From contig JAPLDJ010000025.1 of assembly GCA_026391805.1 (NCBI GenBank), positions 62,001 to 126,000 on the forward strand: a stretch of 64,000 nt of DNA. The letters run 5' to 3'. The notes beneath the pieces were generated by a model. The model saw nothing but the letters and a program-made list of their open reading frames with translations, was not told where the DNA came from and ran no database searches. Positions 8,009-17,232 of this stretch are shown in pieces; the stretch's first letter is position 1; each line of letters begins with the position of its first letter. Source of the stretch: Bacteroidota bacterium. Its GTDB lineage: Bacteria; Bacteroidota; Bacteroidia; Bacteroidales; FEN-979. Both the position numbers and the translations under genes were made by a program.

Positions 8009-9742
8009 GTGGTCAAACCCACGGCTGAAGAAGGAAAATATGACATCTACCCGGTGTTTCCTCTGCAGGAAGGATTGATACCGGCAGGTTTTAATTCACT
8101 GGCGACGCGGCTGGCAAAGGAACGAATGGTTATTCTCGATGGCTACCAGGGCATTTTCTTTGATCTGATCCGGTCACAACTTGATGCCTGTTTCCGTGCT
8201 GCAGGGCTCCGCGTGGCATGGCACGACGCCGGCAAAGCACTGTTGCCTGCGGCGGAGACGGAGCGGCTTATCACTCCTTTCCTCGGCGGAGATGACCCAC
8301 TTTTCGGCACCCGTACAAATCTTAAGCTTGCTGATTTTTTCGATCAGAATATTCTTAAAGAAATTCATCCTGATCCAGCGGCTGACCTTAACATCCTTTA
8401 CGGAACCGGCGCTGCACTTGCAGGATGGAAGGGCTGCCTGGTCTATTTTGATCTTCCGAAAAACGAGATGCAGTACCGTGCGCGGGAAGGCGCCATCACA
8501 AACCTGGGCGCCGCAAAGCCCGGACCTGCCAAAGCGATGTATAAGCAATTCTATTTTGTGGACTGGGTAGTTTTGAACCGTCACAAAGAGGCCATCTATG
8601 ATAGGGTGGATGTTCTTTGTGATGGTCAGCGCCCGGAGGAGGTCACCTGGTTGGAGGGAATTGACTTCAGGGCGGCGCTGACAGTGATGAGCCGGGGCGT
8701 CTTCAGGGTCAGGCCATGGTTTGAACCCGGCGCATGGGGCGGGAACTGGATAAAAGAACACATCCCCGGGCTTCCCGGTGATGTTCCCAATTATGCATGG
8801 TCGTTCGAGATGATCGTACCGGAAAACGGGATCATCCTGGAGAGCAGCCGGAAAATGCTGGAGGCCTCCTTCGACTGGCTGATGTACGGTCATTCAAAGG
8901 AGATCCTCGGGAATTGTCATCCGCGTTTTCAGACCGAATTTCCGATCCGGTTCGATTTCCTGGATACCTTCGGCGGTGGTAACCTCTCTGTGCAATGCCA
9001 CCCGCGCGAAGATTATATCCGCAATCGTTTCGGAGAAAACTTTACTCAGCAGGAAGCTTACTACATCCTTGACACGAAAGAGGATGCCCTGGTGAACCTG
9101 GGCTTCAGGGATAATGTGGATCCGGATAAATTCCGGCAGGAACTTGAAAAAAGCGCAACGGAGAAAACCCCGGTCGACATCCCGGTCTTCATTCAGCAGC
9201 ATCCCTCTCACCGGCACGATCTTTTCCTGATCCCCGACGGAACGGTGCATGGTTCCGGGATCAACAACCTCGTTCTCGAGATCAGCACCACACCTTACAT
9301 CTTCACCTTTAAAATGTATGATTGGCTCCGGTTGGATCTCGACGGGAACCCGCGCGACCTGAACATCCGGCGGGCATTTGACAATCTTGATTTCAATATT
9401 AAAGGAGATCGTGTAAAAGAAGAATTTATTTCCAGGCCAACGCTGATCGCCGAAGGGAACGACTGGACACATTATCATCTGCCGACACATCCCCGGCATT
9501 ATTACGATGTGTGGCGGTTCCACTTCCGTTCAGAAATCACTATTCCAACCGGAAACGATTGTCATGTTCTAAGCCTGGTAAAAGGGCGGCAGATCATCGT
9601 AAAAATTGAAAACTCACCTGCAATGACATTCAACTATGCAGAAACCTTTGTGGTTGCTGCGGCGGCAGGAAGTTATAAGGTTATTAATACCGATGAGGAT
9701 GAAGCGATGCTGGTGGTGGCGTTTATGAAAAGTGTACGGTGA
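8009..9742 (+). CDS. Class I mannose-6-phosphate isomerase-like protein with long N-terminal domain
   Basis: The protein has 577 residues from GTG 8009. The C-terminal half carries phosphomannose isomerase cupin motifs: NLSVQCHPRED near residue 327 (family LQVQVHP, metal His) and FLIPDGTVHGSG near 412 (family IPAGTVHA). These enzymes interconvert fructose-6-P and mannose-6-P using Zn2+. The first 300 residues (RMVILDGYQGIFFDLIRSQL, then LNILYGTGAALAGW) are absent from classical enzymes and look like a degenerate nucleotide-kinase fold without an intact P-loop. The frame stays open upstream to the ROK stop codon and still reads protein-like (FRKSRQHLLPVV) without an ATG, so the true start may be a rare codon between 7958 and 8009. 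Confidence 0.8.
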   Translation: MVKPTAEEGKYDIYPVFPLQEGLIPAGFNSLATRLAKERMVILDGYQGIFFDLIRSQLDACFRAAGLRVAWHDAGKALLPAAETERLITPFLGGDDPLFGTRTNLKLADFFDQNILKEIHPDPAADLNILYGTGAALAGWKGCLVYFDLPKNEMQYRAREGAITNLGAAKPGPAKAMYKQFYFVDWVVLNRHKEAIYDRVDVLCDGQRPEEVTWLEGIDFRAALTVMSRGVFRVRPWFEPGAWGGNWIKEHIPGLPGDVPNYAWSFEMIVPENGIILESSRKMLEASFDWLMYGHSKEILGNCHPRFQTEFPIRFDFLDTFGGGNLSVQCHPREDYIRNRFGENFTQQEAYYILDTKEDALVNLGFRDNVDPDKFRQELEKSATEKTPVDIPVFIQQHPSHRHDLFLIPDGTVHGSGINNLVLEISTTPYIFTFKMYDWLRLDLDGNPRDLNIRRAFDNLDFNIKGDRVKEEFISRPTLIAEGNDWTHYHLPTHPRHYYDVWRFHFRSEITIPTGNDCHVLSLVKGRQIIVKIENSPAMTFNYAETFVVAAAAGSYKVINTDEDEAMLVVAFMKSVR

Positions 9743-9744
9743 AT

Positions 9745-11571
9745 CTACCGGCCAAGAACCTCCTTCAACGCTTCCCAGTGCCTTGGCGTCATGGCACCGT
9801 ATATAAAGAGACAGATACCGTTGGCGCCGCCTTCGATGCTTTTCCTGACAGCCGATTGCATTTCCCGCGGTGTCAGTGAAGGAATGTATAAGCCGCTGTA
9901 TAGCGGAACAGCTGTATCAAGAGATTTTACTCCTTCCGCAGTTTGAAGCCTGATCCAGTCAAGATTCCCATAATAGAAGTTTTGATACAACATCGGCATA
10001 ACCTCATCCAGGGGCCATTTATCCCATTCCTGCCTTACCAGCTGGTTTGCGACCGATGGTCCGGGAAAAACGGCGGCAGAAAGTTTTTTACCGTGCTGGT
10101 GGCAGTAATCCGACAGTTTTTTTACCAGTGAGGTTACCTGGTCGTACCTGAATTGCCTCCAGTCACTATTGCTTTCGGGATGTTGCATGCTTAAGGGATC
10201 GGTGCCAGACTGCAAACGGAATTTTTCCCTGCAAACTTTACAGTAGCAATAGTCATAGGGAGCATATTCCTTATCCTGCACGATCCCGTATTTAGGCCAG
10301 AGCGCCTGCGGCAGGATGACATCGGGATAGCGGATATAATCGAGGTGGATTCCGTCAAGCCCCTTAATATCCAGGTATTGGTCAAGACTTGATTTAAGGT
10401 ATTGAATGACCTCCGGATTTGACGGGCAAAGGAAACGGTAATAACCCACATAGGCAGGATCGGTGATCGAGGATTTACCATCACGATTGATCACAAACCA
10501 GTCGGGATGATTTTTGATCAGTTCAGGATCATTGTTCATCATGGCCACGAACCACTTTTCAATGATGATCCCGTTTTTATGTGCAGCGGGGATCATTCTT
10601 AAAAGCGTTGCAGAATCGGCTCCGGTAAGGACCCCGTACACTCCTTTTCTTTTTAACTCGGAAAAGACCGAATCCCATTTAGCAGCTTTCCATGCAGGAT
10701 CTCCTCCCATCCAGAGCCAGATCCTGAACCCGGTTTTTTGCTTTTCATTTATAAACCGTGCAGGTTCAGGGCGGATGTTCTCATCTGAAAATTCCAGCCG
10801 GCCCCAGCGTTCGGGAATGTGCATCGAAACTTCACCCATGGGTGACCAGACCCAGTTTTGTTCAGGCAAAAATTTGCCGGTTTCTGGATCCGTTATTTTC
10901 TGATAAGATGAACCCCGGACTTTTGTTTTCCATTCAACCCTGGAAAAATTCACCCTCCACTGCACTCCTTCGGCCGGTTTGTTTTCCGGCTTCTTTCCCT
11001 GCATAAGTTCAGCAATTGGCAGGGCCATTTCAATTGTCCAGGAGGTGTCAGGCCTTGAAGGATCGTTCAGCGATCCGCTGATGTGAATGCCGGTTTTCAG
11101 TCCTTTCAGATCCCATGTGCTTACAGGTTTCCCGTGGTCTTTATAAGCCTTTGTAAGCAGAAGGTCCCAGATCGTTCCGAGTGCATTGACCTCGATCTCA
11201 TAATAGTTCCGGCCGTTTCCGTCCGGATCAAGAAAAAGCTCGAAATCATTGTCATGGAAGATGACCTGGTCCTTTTCATGAATGGTTGCCCATATGTCAG
11301 GTTCCTGAAGTTCAGCAGCAAGATAGATGTAAGTATCATCCCAGAGCAGTTTGATCCTGGTCCGGAAAGAAGGCTTAAGATCAGGATTGCCGGTGATATC
11401 GATAAAGTCGTCCGACCATTCTGCCCGGGACCAGTCGGGTTCGTTCAAATTACCATCAGGCACAATATGATCAGTTGTCCGGTAACAGGTATAGTGCTTC
11501 TGCTCCTGTGCCACAGCTGGCAAGGAAAAAATAAGACAAAAGAGGAACAGGGCAGGCAAATACTTTATCAT
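9745..11571 (-). CDS. Secreted glycoside hydrolase-like protein: CBM9/DOMON-type module plus GHL10/DUF187 barrel
   Basis: The start at 11571 gives 608 residues with a signal peptide (MIKYLPALFLFCLIFSLPAVAQ). Residues 30-250 resemble a family 9 carbohydrate-binding/DOMON sandwich (PDGNLNEPDWSRAEW, then WDDTYIYLAAELQEPDIWA and NDFELFLDPDGNGRNYYE). From about 285 a TIM-barrel of the glycosyl hydrolase-like 10 (DUF187) type follows, with LDGIHLDYIRYPDVILP near 420, EVMPMLYQNFYYG near 530 and a final GICLFIYG. The Asp in HLDYIR is a candidate acid. It probably cleaves an extracytoplasmic polysaccharide, substrate unknown. The gene ends two bases from the end of the convergent isomerase gene. No T9SS tail is seen. 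Confidence 0.8.
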   Translation of the reverse strand: MIKYLPALFLFCLIFSLPAVAQEQKHYTCYRTTDHIVPDGNLNEPDWSRAEWSDDFIDITGNPDLKPSFRTRIKLLWDDTYIYLAAELQEPDIWATIHEKDQVIFHDNDFELFLDPDGNGRNYYEIEVNALGTIWDLLLTKAYKDHGKPVSTWDLKGLKTGIHISGSLNDPSRPDTSWTIEMALPIAELMQGKKPENKPAEGVQWRVNFSRVEWKTKVRGSSYQKITDPETGKFLPEQNWVWSPMGEVSMHIPERWGRLEFSDENIRPEPARFINEKQKTGFRIWLWMGGDPAWKAAKWDSVFSELKRKGVYGVLTGADSATLLRMIPAAHKNGIIIEKWFVAMMNNDPELIKNHPDWFVINRDGKSSITDPAYVGYYRFLCPSNPEVIQYLKSSLDQYLDIKGLDGIHLDYIRYPDVILPQALWPKYGIVQDKEYAPYDYCYCKVCREKFRLQSGTDPLSMQHPESNSDWRQFRYDQVTSLVKKLSDYCHQHGKKLSAAVFPGPSVANQLVRQEWDKWPLDEVMPMLYQNFYYGNLDWIRLQTAEGVKSLDTAVPLYSGLYIPSLTPREMQSAVRKSIEGGANGICLFIYGAMTPRHWEALKEVLGR

Positions 11572-11719
11572 GGAACAAATATCCGGTGTTTCCTGATAAG
11601 TAAGATTAAATATTTTGGATTCGAGTCGGGGCAAGGTTCATCATAACGCCACATACTCATTAGTCAGTATAATTAAGACCGGGAAGATACCCAACAGGAA
11701 GGGATCTTTAAGTTATTGC

Positions 11720-11727
11720 TACCTTTA
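11720..11727 (+). promoter_or_regulatory. -7 promoter element of the barrel/GDPD/barrel operon
   Basis: TACCTTTA is a one-base variant of TAnnTTTG, 21 bases upstream of the ATG at 11749. Confidence 0.4.
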
Positions 11728-11748
11728 TCGCACATTTAAACAAAGGTT

Positions 11749-12471
11749 ATGAGATCATCTTTACGATGTTTGCTGCTTGCCATCGTCATCGGCATCCCCG
11801 TAATTCTACCTGCCCAGGAGAAATCCCCTCCCATTGACATCGGGAAGGAAAGCATGTATTTCCCTCACCATTACCGGACGTACAAACTGCAGACAGGTCT
11901 TGGTTTTTACATGACCAAACTGCCTTACGACTGGGTGGAGAATGCGCTTGAAGCTCCCCTGGTCGATCTTCAGCTGACCTTCGGACTTCCGGCCGGGTTT
12001 TCACTGGCAGGGAGCCTGAACACGATCGTGGTGTCAAACCAGGTGACCCTGGGCGCCCGATGGAATTACATCCATAAGAATTTCTCATTCAACCTGGGCT
12101 ATGACCTTGGTTATGCCCTGGGAACAATGAACATCGGCGGTTTTAAAAACACCGGTATGATGATCTCCCATTATCCGAATTTTTCTGTCGGTTTCAAGAC
12201 CAGGACCCTGGCCTTTACTTTCAAGGGAGAGGCCGTGGTCATTGGCTGGGGACAGATGAAAACAGGCGAGAATCTCATGGTCAAACCCAGTAATGTATTC
12301 GACGGCGTCACCGGTGCGGTTTATATGGAACAACGCATCTTCAGAAAAAAAATACTCATCATAGGTTTCAAGGAGAACTACCTGAAATATTACTGGCCTG
12401 CGTGGATGATCTTTCCGACCTTCGACCGCTATTATTATATTCCTGAACTTCATTTAATTTGGGTCTTATGA
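11749..12471 (+). CDS. Outer-membrane beta-barrel-like protein of unknown function
   Basis: The protein has 240 residues with a signal peptide ending near ILPAQ. The mature part consists of alternating aromatic/aliphatic strands (YKLQTGLGFYMTKLPYD, FSFNLGYDLGYALG, LAFTFKGEAVVIGWG), typical of small outer-membrane barrels. No catalytic motif is seen. It is first in a three-gene unit; its stop overlaps the next start as ATGA at 12468-12471, indicating coupled translation with the GDPD lipoprotein. Confidence 0.65.
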   Translation: MRSSLRCLLLAIVIGIPVILPAQEKSPPIDIGKESMYFPHHYRTYKLQTGLGFYMTKLPYDWVENALEAPLVDLQLTFGLPAGFSLAGSLNTIVVSNQVTLGARWNYIHKNFSFNLGYDLGYALGTMNIGGFKNTGMMISHYPNFSVGFKTRTLAFTFKGEAVVIGWGQMKTGENLMVKPSNVFDGVTGAVYMEQRIFRKKILIIGFKENYLKYYWPAWMIFPTFDRYYYIPELHLIWVL

Positions 12472-13721
12472 GAAGCATTATTATATCCATACTGGGGATG
12501 GCACTGCTGATGGCAGGCTGCAACAAGTCAAAGGAGGTTACGTTGCCCTCGGCAGGCCCGAATTCGATCCTGAAAGAGACATATCCATTACCCGATGCTT
12601 CGCGCAAGGTGATGGACGGCATTTATACCGTGAGTGCAGGAAATGATCTTTTCGGCGACCAGGTCGTGATCAAATGGTCGCGTAAAAAGATGTCGGTATT
12701 CTGCTCTGACGGGCATTATTTCGTTCTCGATGTAGGGCAGCTTGATTCGGTCATCATGATGGAGGGTTACTGGAGGTATTGCTATAATGACAATACCGGG
12801 CTGGTTACTGCGTATATAGGCAGGGATGAAGGCGGCACCGATATCATGAATGCAAATCCGCATCCGCAGAACCTGATCATCAGGGGCGGTTACGGAACTT
12901 CGGGAAATGAGATCAACCAGGCGCTTCAGTTCAACTACCTGCGGCCGATCTCCCCTGCCCTTCTGAGTAAACATTATTCCATCCTCGCCCATCGTTCGGG
13001 GGGGAGGACTTCGGATCATCTTCCTGTATCGGAAAACAGCATCGAAATGATCAATTTCACGGAAGGATTGGGTTCCAACGGGATTGAAATTGATGTACAG
13101 TTGACCAAAGACGGGATCCCGGTACTTTACCACGATGCCGATCTTAACATACGTCTGACGCAGAAAGGGCCTATATCAGGACCTATCAAGGATTTTACCT
13201 GGATCCAGTTGTATTACCTTGTCCGCCTCATCCATGGTGAACATATGCCAAAACTCGAAGATGCCCTGAAATTTGTTGTCGACAGCACGCAGCTCACTGA
13301 TGTTTATCTCGATATGAAGGAGAAAGTACCGACCATGTCGGCTGTTGTCCCGATACAGAAGGAAATGATTCAAAGGGCCAAAGACCAGGGACGGGACCTG
13401 CATATCTATATTGGCATACCATCAACGGATGGGATGAACGATTTTATGAACCAGCCGGATTATAAAAACATTCCTTCACTTTGTGAATTGTCCACGGATG
13501 ATGTGCAAACGCTCAATTCCATGGTCTGGGCTCCGCGCTGGACACAGGGTACGCAGAATGAACTTGTTGACCAGATGCACAGCCAGGGAAGGATCGTATG
13601 GACATGGACGCTTGATGATGTGGATTGGATCCGGACCTTCATTAACGACGGTCATTTTGACGGGATCCTTACCAATTATCCTTTTATTGTTGGTTATTAT
13701 CATTATACACGGGAGAATTAA
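12468..13721 (+). CDS. Glycerophosphodiester phosphodiesterase family lipoprotein
   Basis: The protein has 417 residues from ATG 12468, chosen because it overlaps the previous stop and directly begins a lipoprotein signal (MRSIIISILGMALLMAGC, lipobox MAGC). An N-terminal domain of about 150 residues is unassigned. The GDPD barrel starts at about residue 168: ILAHRSGGRT (His, first HR motif), ENSIEMI, GIEIDVQLTKDGIPVLYHDADL (metal-ligand Glu/Asp and catalytic His) and a late WTWTLDDVDW. GDPDs hydrolyse glycerophosphodiesters to glycerol-3-phosphate and an alcohol. Lying between two barrel genes, it may process scavenged lipid headgroups at the envelope. Confidence 0.85.
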   Translation: MRSIIISILGMALLMAGCNKSKEVTLPSAGPNSILKETYPLPDASRKVMDGIYTVSAGNDLFGDQVVIKWSRKKMSVFCSDGHYFVLDVGQLDSVIMMEGYWRYCYNDNTGLVTAYIGRDEGGTDIMNANPHPQNLIIRGGYGTSGNEINQALQFNYLRPISPALLSKHYSILAHRSGGRTSDHLPVSENSIEMINFTEGLGSNGIEIDVQLTKDGIPVLYHDADLNIRLTQKGPISGPIKDFTWIQLYYLVRLIHGEHMPKLEDALKFVVDSTQLTDVYLDMKEKVPTMSAVVPIQKEMIQRAKDQGRDLHIYIGIPSTDGMNDFMNQPDYKNIPSLCELSTDDVQTLNSMVWAPRWTQGTQNELVDQMHSQGRIVWTWTLDDVDWIRTFINDGHFDGILTNYPFIVGYYHYTREN

Positions 13722-13724
13722 GCT

Positions 13725-14312
13725 ATGCAAAGATCTGTCATCATAATCCTGTTATGCCTGTTTGCCGGCTGGACTGCTTCGTCACAGACCAACGACAGCA
13801 TTCCCAAAACCCGCAGTCATTATACTCTCGCGGTTGGTGCTGGATGGTCTCATTATTTTTCCAATATGGATCTTGTCCCGGCAAGGAATGTTCAGAAAGA
13901 CTTTGTCGGCTTATCTTTCCGGTTCATGTGGGAACCCGAGTACAGGCTCAGTCTTGGGCTGGAAACCGGATTTTACCGCATTTTCAAGGTTGATTCCGTC
14001 CTTTCGCCTGAATATGACATGCACGCCCGGATGAATATGGTTCCCTTGCTTCTCGTGATCAGGATGAGAATTGTCGATAATTTTTACCTCTCCGTGGCGC
14101 CGGGGATTGTTCTTCAGTACTCGCAGATCACGGGAATCGGTGATAAAATAACCAGCCATCAGATTTCATTTGCCAACTTTGAAGCCTGTGCTTCTTATCT
14201 CTATCCGCTGAGCAAATATTTTGAAGTCGGGGGAGAGGCAAGATTCTTTTATGTGGGCAAGACCAACGATTATCTTATGTCGCTGAATGCGGTGTTTGCA
14301 GTAAAGTTATGA
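13725..14312 (+). CDS. Outer-membrane beta-barrel-like protein (OmpA/porin-like fold)
   Basis: The protein has 195 residues with a signal peptide (MQRSVIIILLCLFAGWTASSQ). The body has about eight amphipathic strands (HYTLAVGAGWSHYFSN, YRLSLGLETGFYRIF, NFYLSVAPGIVLQYSQ, KYFEVGGEARFFYVG), like small porin-family barrels. It starts three bases after the GDPD stop and is the last gene of the unit. The function is unknown. Confidence 0.65.
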   Translation: MQRSVIIILLCLFAGWTASSQTNDSIPKTRSHYTLAVGAGWSHYFSNMDLVPARNVQKDFVGLSFRFMWEPEYRLSLGLETGFYRIFKVDSVLSPEYDMHARMNMVPLLLVIRMRIVDNFYLSVAPGIVLQYSQITGIGDKITSHQISFANFEACASYLYPLSKYFEVGGEARFFYVGKTNDYLMSLNAVFAVKL

Positions 14313-14323
14313 TATCCAACCGG

Positions 14324-14342
14324 GGCTGAGTTTTTTTCAGCC
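14324..14342. terminator. Small hairpin between convergent genes
   Basis: GGCTGA (14324-14329) pairs with TCAGCC (14337-14342) around a T-rich loop, between the plus-strand barrel gene and the minus-strand FadL-like gene. The stem is only 6 bp, so termination is uncertain. Confidence 0.3.
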
Positions 14343-15760
14343 TAATTCTTTATGTAATGCGTATAACCCAGGACTACTCCGAAGGTTTGTGAAAAGACCG
14401 TCGAATGAAGTCCTGCGGAAGAGAACGGGTTGATGATCGCATAGGGATCAGTGGAAATCCTCGGGCTGAATGTATAGTTGAAACCAAGGGTGATGGATTG
14501 TTTTTTTGTATGGTAGGATAACCCGGTTGAAACATTGTAAAGATCCCACTCTCCTGCACTGTGGAGAAGAATATCGGCGCCTTCGGCTTTCTCAAAGCTT
14601 GTAAAATCAGTCCTCCCTCCTACCATGAGGGTGAAACTTTTTGAAAGATCCTGGCTGACCCCGACCGCGACATTCAGTACCGGCTTTGCCTGGTTGTTGA
14701 CATTCAGGTAACCTTTCAGGTATTCCTGAGCGTCAGCGCTGTCCTTTATCCATGGAGGATAGACCAGCGGGTCAGCTTCTGTTTGCATCAGCGAATAGGA
14801 TTTGATGCCGGTGAAATATTCCAATGTCAGCGCCAGTCTTGTTGATGCTGTGTGGTATTCCACACCTGCCGCAATGGAGAAAGGGTGTTTGTAAACCGTT
14901 TTAATGGAGCTTTTCCGGTCGAGGACCATGAAGCTGAAGGCCGTATCTCCTGGCCGGTCCGTCGCGGAATAGATGGATACCTCACGCTGTATGCTGCCGC
15001 TTCCATAAAACCAGATGCCGGGGGATGTCATCGTGATCCCGACGCGCCACCGTTTTGACTCAAAAGCCCATCCAAGCTTGATGATCATGACAAACGTCCC
15101 GTATTTGATATTTTCATCAATGTTCAGTGTCGAAAACCTTGCGGTCGAATCAACATAACGGATTTCACGGATGTAATTGGACAATGAATAGGTCTGCCCG
15201 CGGTAACTTCCGAAGAGGGAGAGGCCGAGTCCGTGCTTTTCATTGACCTGGTAGCTGGCGCTCGCGCCGAACCATTGTTCATTCAGCTGGTTGGCGTAAT
15301 CAAATGCACCGATGAATTCCGAATTCGGATCAGGATTGTGGGCCAGGTCACGATTGGTGAAACGGGTGTTCATCAGGACGTTGTTGTAGTTTCTTGTCAG
15401 GATGGCGTATCCCAGCCTCAGGCGGGGAACGTGGAAGATATTGATCAGCCCGGATACGATCTGGGGATAGATGCTCATCTGGGAGGAATTGAGGTTGACG
15501 TTGTCGCCCGCCCCGTTTTTGATCAGGATCCGGTCGAGCCGGTAGAGGTTTGCATCCACCGACAGGTTTGGATTGTCGATGAAAGCCTGTGCTCCGGGGT
15601 TGTAAAAGATGGCGCTGTTGTCGCGCACGCCGGCTACGACCGCACCACCCATGGAACTGCTAACAGCACCGAATTGTTGCGACCAGTAGTGATCGTCCTG
15701 GCTGACCGCAGTCCCGGCGAGAGTCAGCACCAGGGAAATAATGATTAGGATCCTTTTCAT
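14342..15760 (-). CDS. FadL/OmpP1/TodX-type outer-membrane transport protein
   Basis: The protein has 472 residues with a signal peptide (MKRILIIISLVLTLAGTAVSQ). The mature N-terminus HYWSQQFGAVSSSMGGAVVAG, followed by DNSAIFYNPGAQAF, is the hallmark start of FadL-like barrels (SSMGGAxxA and NPA/NPG motifs). The rest alternates beta strands to the end (GVVLGYTHYIKN). FadL proteins carry hydrophobic compounds across the outer membrane. The gene is isolated on the minus strand. Confidence 0.8.
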   Translation of the reverse strand: MKRILIIISLVLTLAGTAVSQDDHYWSQQFGAVSSSMGGAVVAGVRDNSAIFYNPGAQAFIDNPNLSVDANLYRLDRILIKNGAGDNVNLNSSQMSIYPQIVSGLINIFHVPRLRLGYAILTRNYNNVLMNTRFTNRDLAHNPDPNSEFIGAFDYANQLNEQWFGASASYQVNEKHGLGLSLFGSYRGQTYSLSNYIREIRYVDSTARFSTLNIDENIKYGTFVMIIKLGWAFESKRWRVGITMTSPGIWFYGSGSIQREVSIYSATDRPGDTAFSFMVLDRKSSIKTVYKHPFSIAAGVEYHTASTRLALTLEYFTGIKSYSLMQTEADPLVYPPWIKDSADAQEYLKGYLNVNNQAKPVLNVAVGVSQDLSKSFTLMVGGRTDFTSFEKAEGADILLHSAGEWDLYNVSTGLSYHTKKQSITLGFNYTFSPRISTDPYAIINPFSSAGLHSTVFSQTFGVVLGYTHYIKN

Positions 15761-15901
15761 CAGAAAGAAATTTTTAAAGCACCAAATTCCGAATAAAAAT
15801 AAAAAGAAAATTTAAATGAAACAGGAGGTGCAAATTATCAAAAGAAACTCTTCCCGGACTTTCGTCCAGGGCAATTGATTCCCGGGGGAAATCAATTCTC
15901 A

Positions 15902-16858
15902 CTAATGAAACATTGCGTAGTAGACCAGCGGGATCGCGATAAGGCTTACGATGATGTTCAGAAAAACCAGTTCGGATGCCTTTTCCCCGTCGCAGTCGTA
16001 CTGGGTGGCAAAGACGGTTCCAAGGATGGCTGAAGGCATTGCGCAGATCAGGACCAGCACTTGCGTGTCTGTTTTATTCACGTTCATCCAGGCCGACATT
16101 CGTTCTGCAAGGAACGGCTGGATAAATATCTGGATCGCTGTGGAAACCAGGAAGAGGGGCAGCAGCTTTAACGGTGCACTGAATTTCAGCTGCAACCCGA
16201 GTACGATGCAGGCCATGATGGTCAGTGTTCCCTGGATCATTCTCAGCGCTTCCCAGATGGGGCCCATGAATGGATTCTGGACCACCGTCTGGAAACGGGA
16301 AAACAGGAGGCCGGCAACCAGGGCAATAAAGATCGGGGACCTGAGGTAATCTTTCACGATCGGCCACAGGGATCGTAACCCGATGGTGCTGCTTCCGTAA
16401 TAGGAGGCGATGATCGGGCACAAGGTAAAGATCGGAATTCCAACCCCCAGTTCACTGATCAGGATGGCGTCGGTAAGGGCCTGGGGATTGCCCGGGAAGG
16501 CAAACTGGATCAGCGGATAGCCGATCAAACTTGAGGATCCGAAGGTGGAGGTGATGATCAGCATGCCGAGCGTTTCCCGTTTCAGCCGGATTATTTTTCC
16601 AATGATCCAGGTCAGGATCATGCTCAGGATGCCGGTAGCCACCATGATCAGTACCGGAACAAGCTGATGACGATGGATGGGATTTGTTGAAAGCTGAAGC
16701 ACGATGACCGACGGAAGCACGACTTTGATCAGCAGTTGCGAGAAGGACCGGATATTGTCAACCGAAATGATTTTTCTGTTCTTCAGAACGATGATCAGCA
16801 CCACGACCAGCGCAAAGGCAAAAATGGTTTCAGTGACCTGGAGTGACGACTGGATCAT
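15902..16858 (-). CDS. AEC (auxin efflux carrier) family transporter
   Basis: The protein has 318 residues and about ten membrane helices in two inverted halves. Family-typical segments are LIKVVLPSVIVLQLS, TSTFGSSSLIGYPLIQFAFP and a late LICAMPSAILGTVFATQYDCD before the final helix. AEC carriers move organic acids such as malate or malonate across the inner membrane; the substrate here is unknown. A hairpin without a T-run (15873-15897) follows its stop codon. Confidence 0.85.
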   Translation of the reverse strand: MIQSSLQVTETIFAFALVVVLIIVLKNRKIISVDNIRSFSQLLIKVVLPSVIVLQLSTNPIHRHQLVPVLIMVATGILSMILTWIIGKIIRLKRETLGMLIITSTFGSSSLIGYPLIQFAFPGNPQALTDAILISELGVGIPIFTLCPIIASYYGSSTIGLRSLWPIVKDYLRSPIFIALVAGLLFSRFQTVVQNPFMGPIWEALRMIQGTLTIMACIVLGLQLKFSAPLKLLPLFLVSTAIQIFIQPFLAERMSAWMNVNKTDTQVLVLICAMPSAILGTVFATQYDCDGEKASELVFLNIIVSLIAIPLVYYAMFH

Positions 16859-17197
16859 AAATGGTGAGGTTTTTTTCGTTTTTACGGAAGAGCGTAATTC
16901 AACCTGGCACTTGCAAAAATAATTTTTTATTCAACGTCTGTTTCATACGGAAAAGAAATAAAGCTCCCCGCGGCAAGCAGAGGGGAATCTTAGTAGTTTA
17001 ATATATTTCTATTCGCCGGAAGCGACGGGGAATTAACCCATGCACCTCAACCCCCGTCCCCTTCTCCTGAAGGAGAAGGGGTGCAGGGGATGAGGCTGAT
17101 TAAAAGGTACCATGAGTGGTATCATGTCGATACCATGGATTTAGTTAAAGATCCGTTAAATTTTTCCGTTCCTCTTTTCCGGAAAAATAAAAAAAAA
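16859..17197. other. Divergent intergenic region with a dispersed C/G-rich hairpin repeat
   Basis: This region lies between the AEC gene and gldA. At 17042-17095 there is a hairpin of the CCTCAACCCCC...CTTCTCCTGAAGGAGAAGGGG type, a family also present at 26.46, 36.21 and 56.58 kb. At 17106-17136 three copies of GGTAYCAT occur, two of them forming the inverted repeat GGTATC-5 bases-GATACC (17118-17134). No gene is seen. Confidence 0.6.
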
Positions 17198-17205
17198 TAA
17201 ATTTG
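17198..17205 (+). promoter_or_regulatory. -7 promoter element of gldA
   Basis: TAAATTTG matches TAnnTTTG and lies 27 bases before the gldA ATG. Confidence 0.5.
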
Positions 17206-17232
17206 TGCCCGTTTTTCTAAATCAAAACATTT

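Noticed and set aside
15873-15897. Terminator after the AEC transporter gene
   Set aside because: The AATTGATT/AATCAATT stem is followed by no T-run on the minus strand, so termination is not supported.
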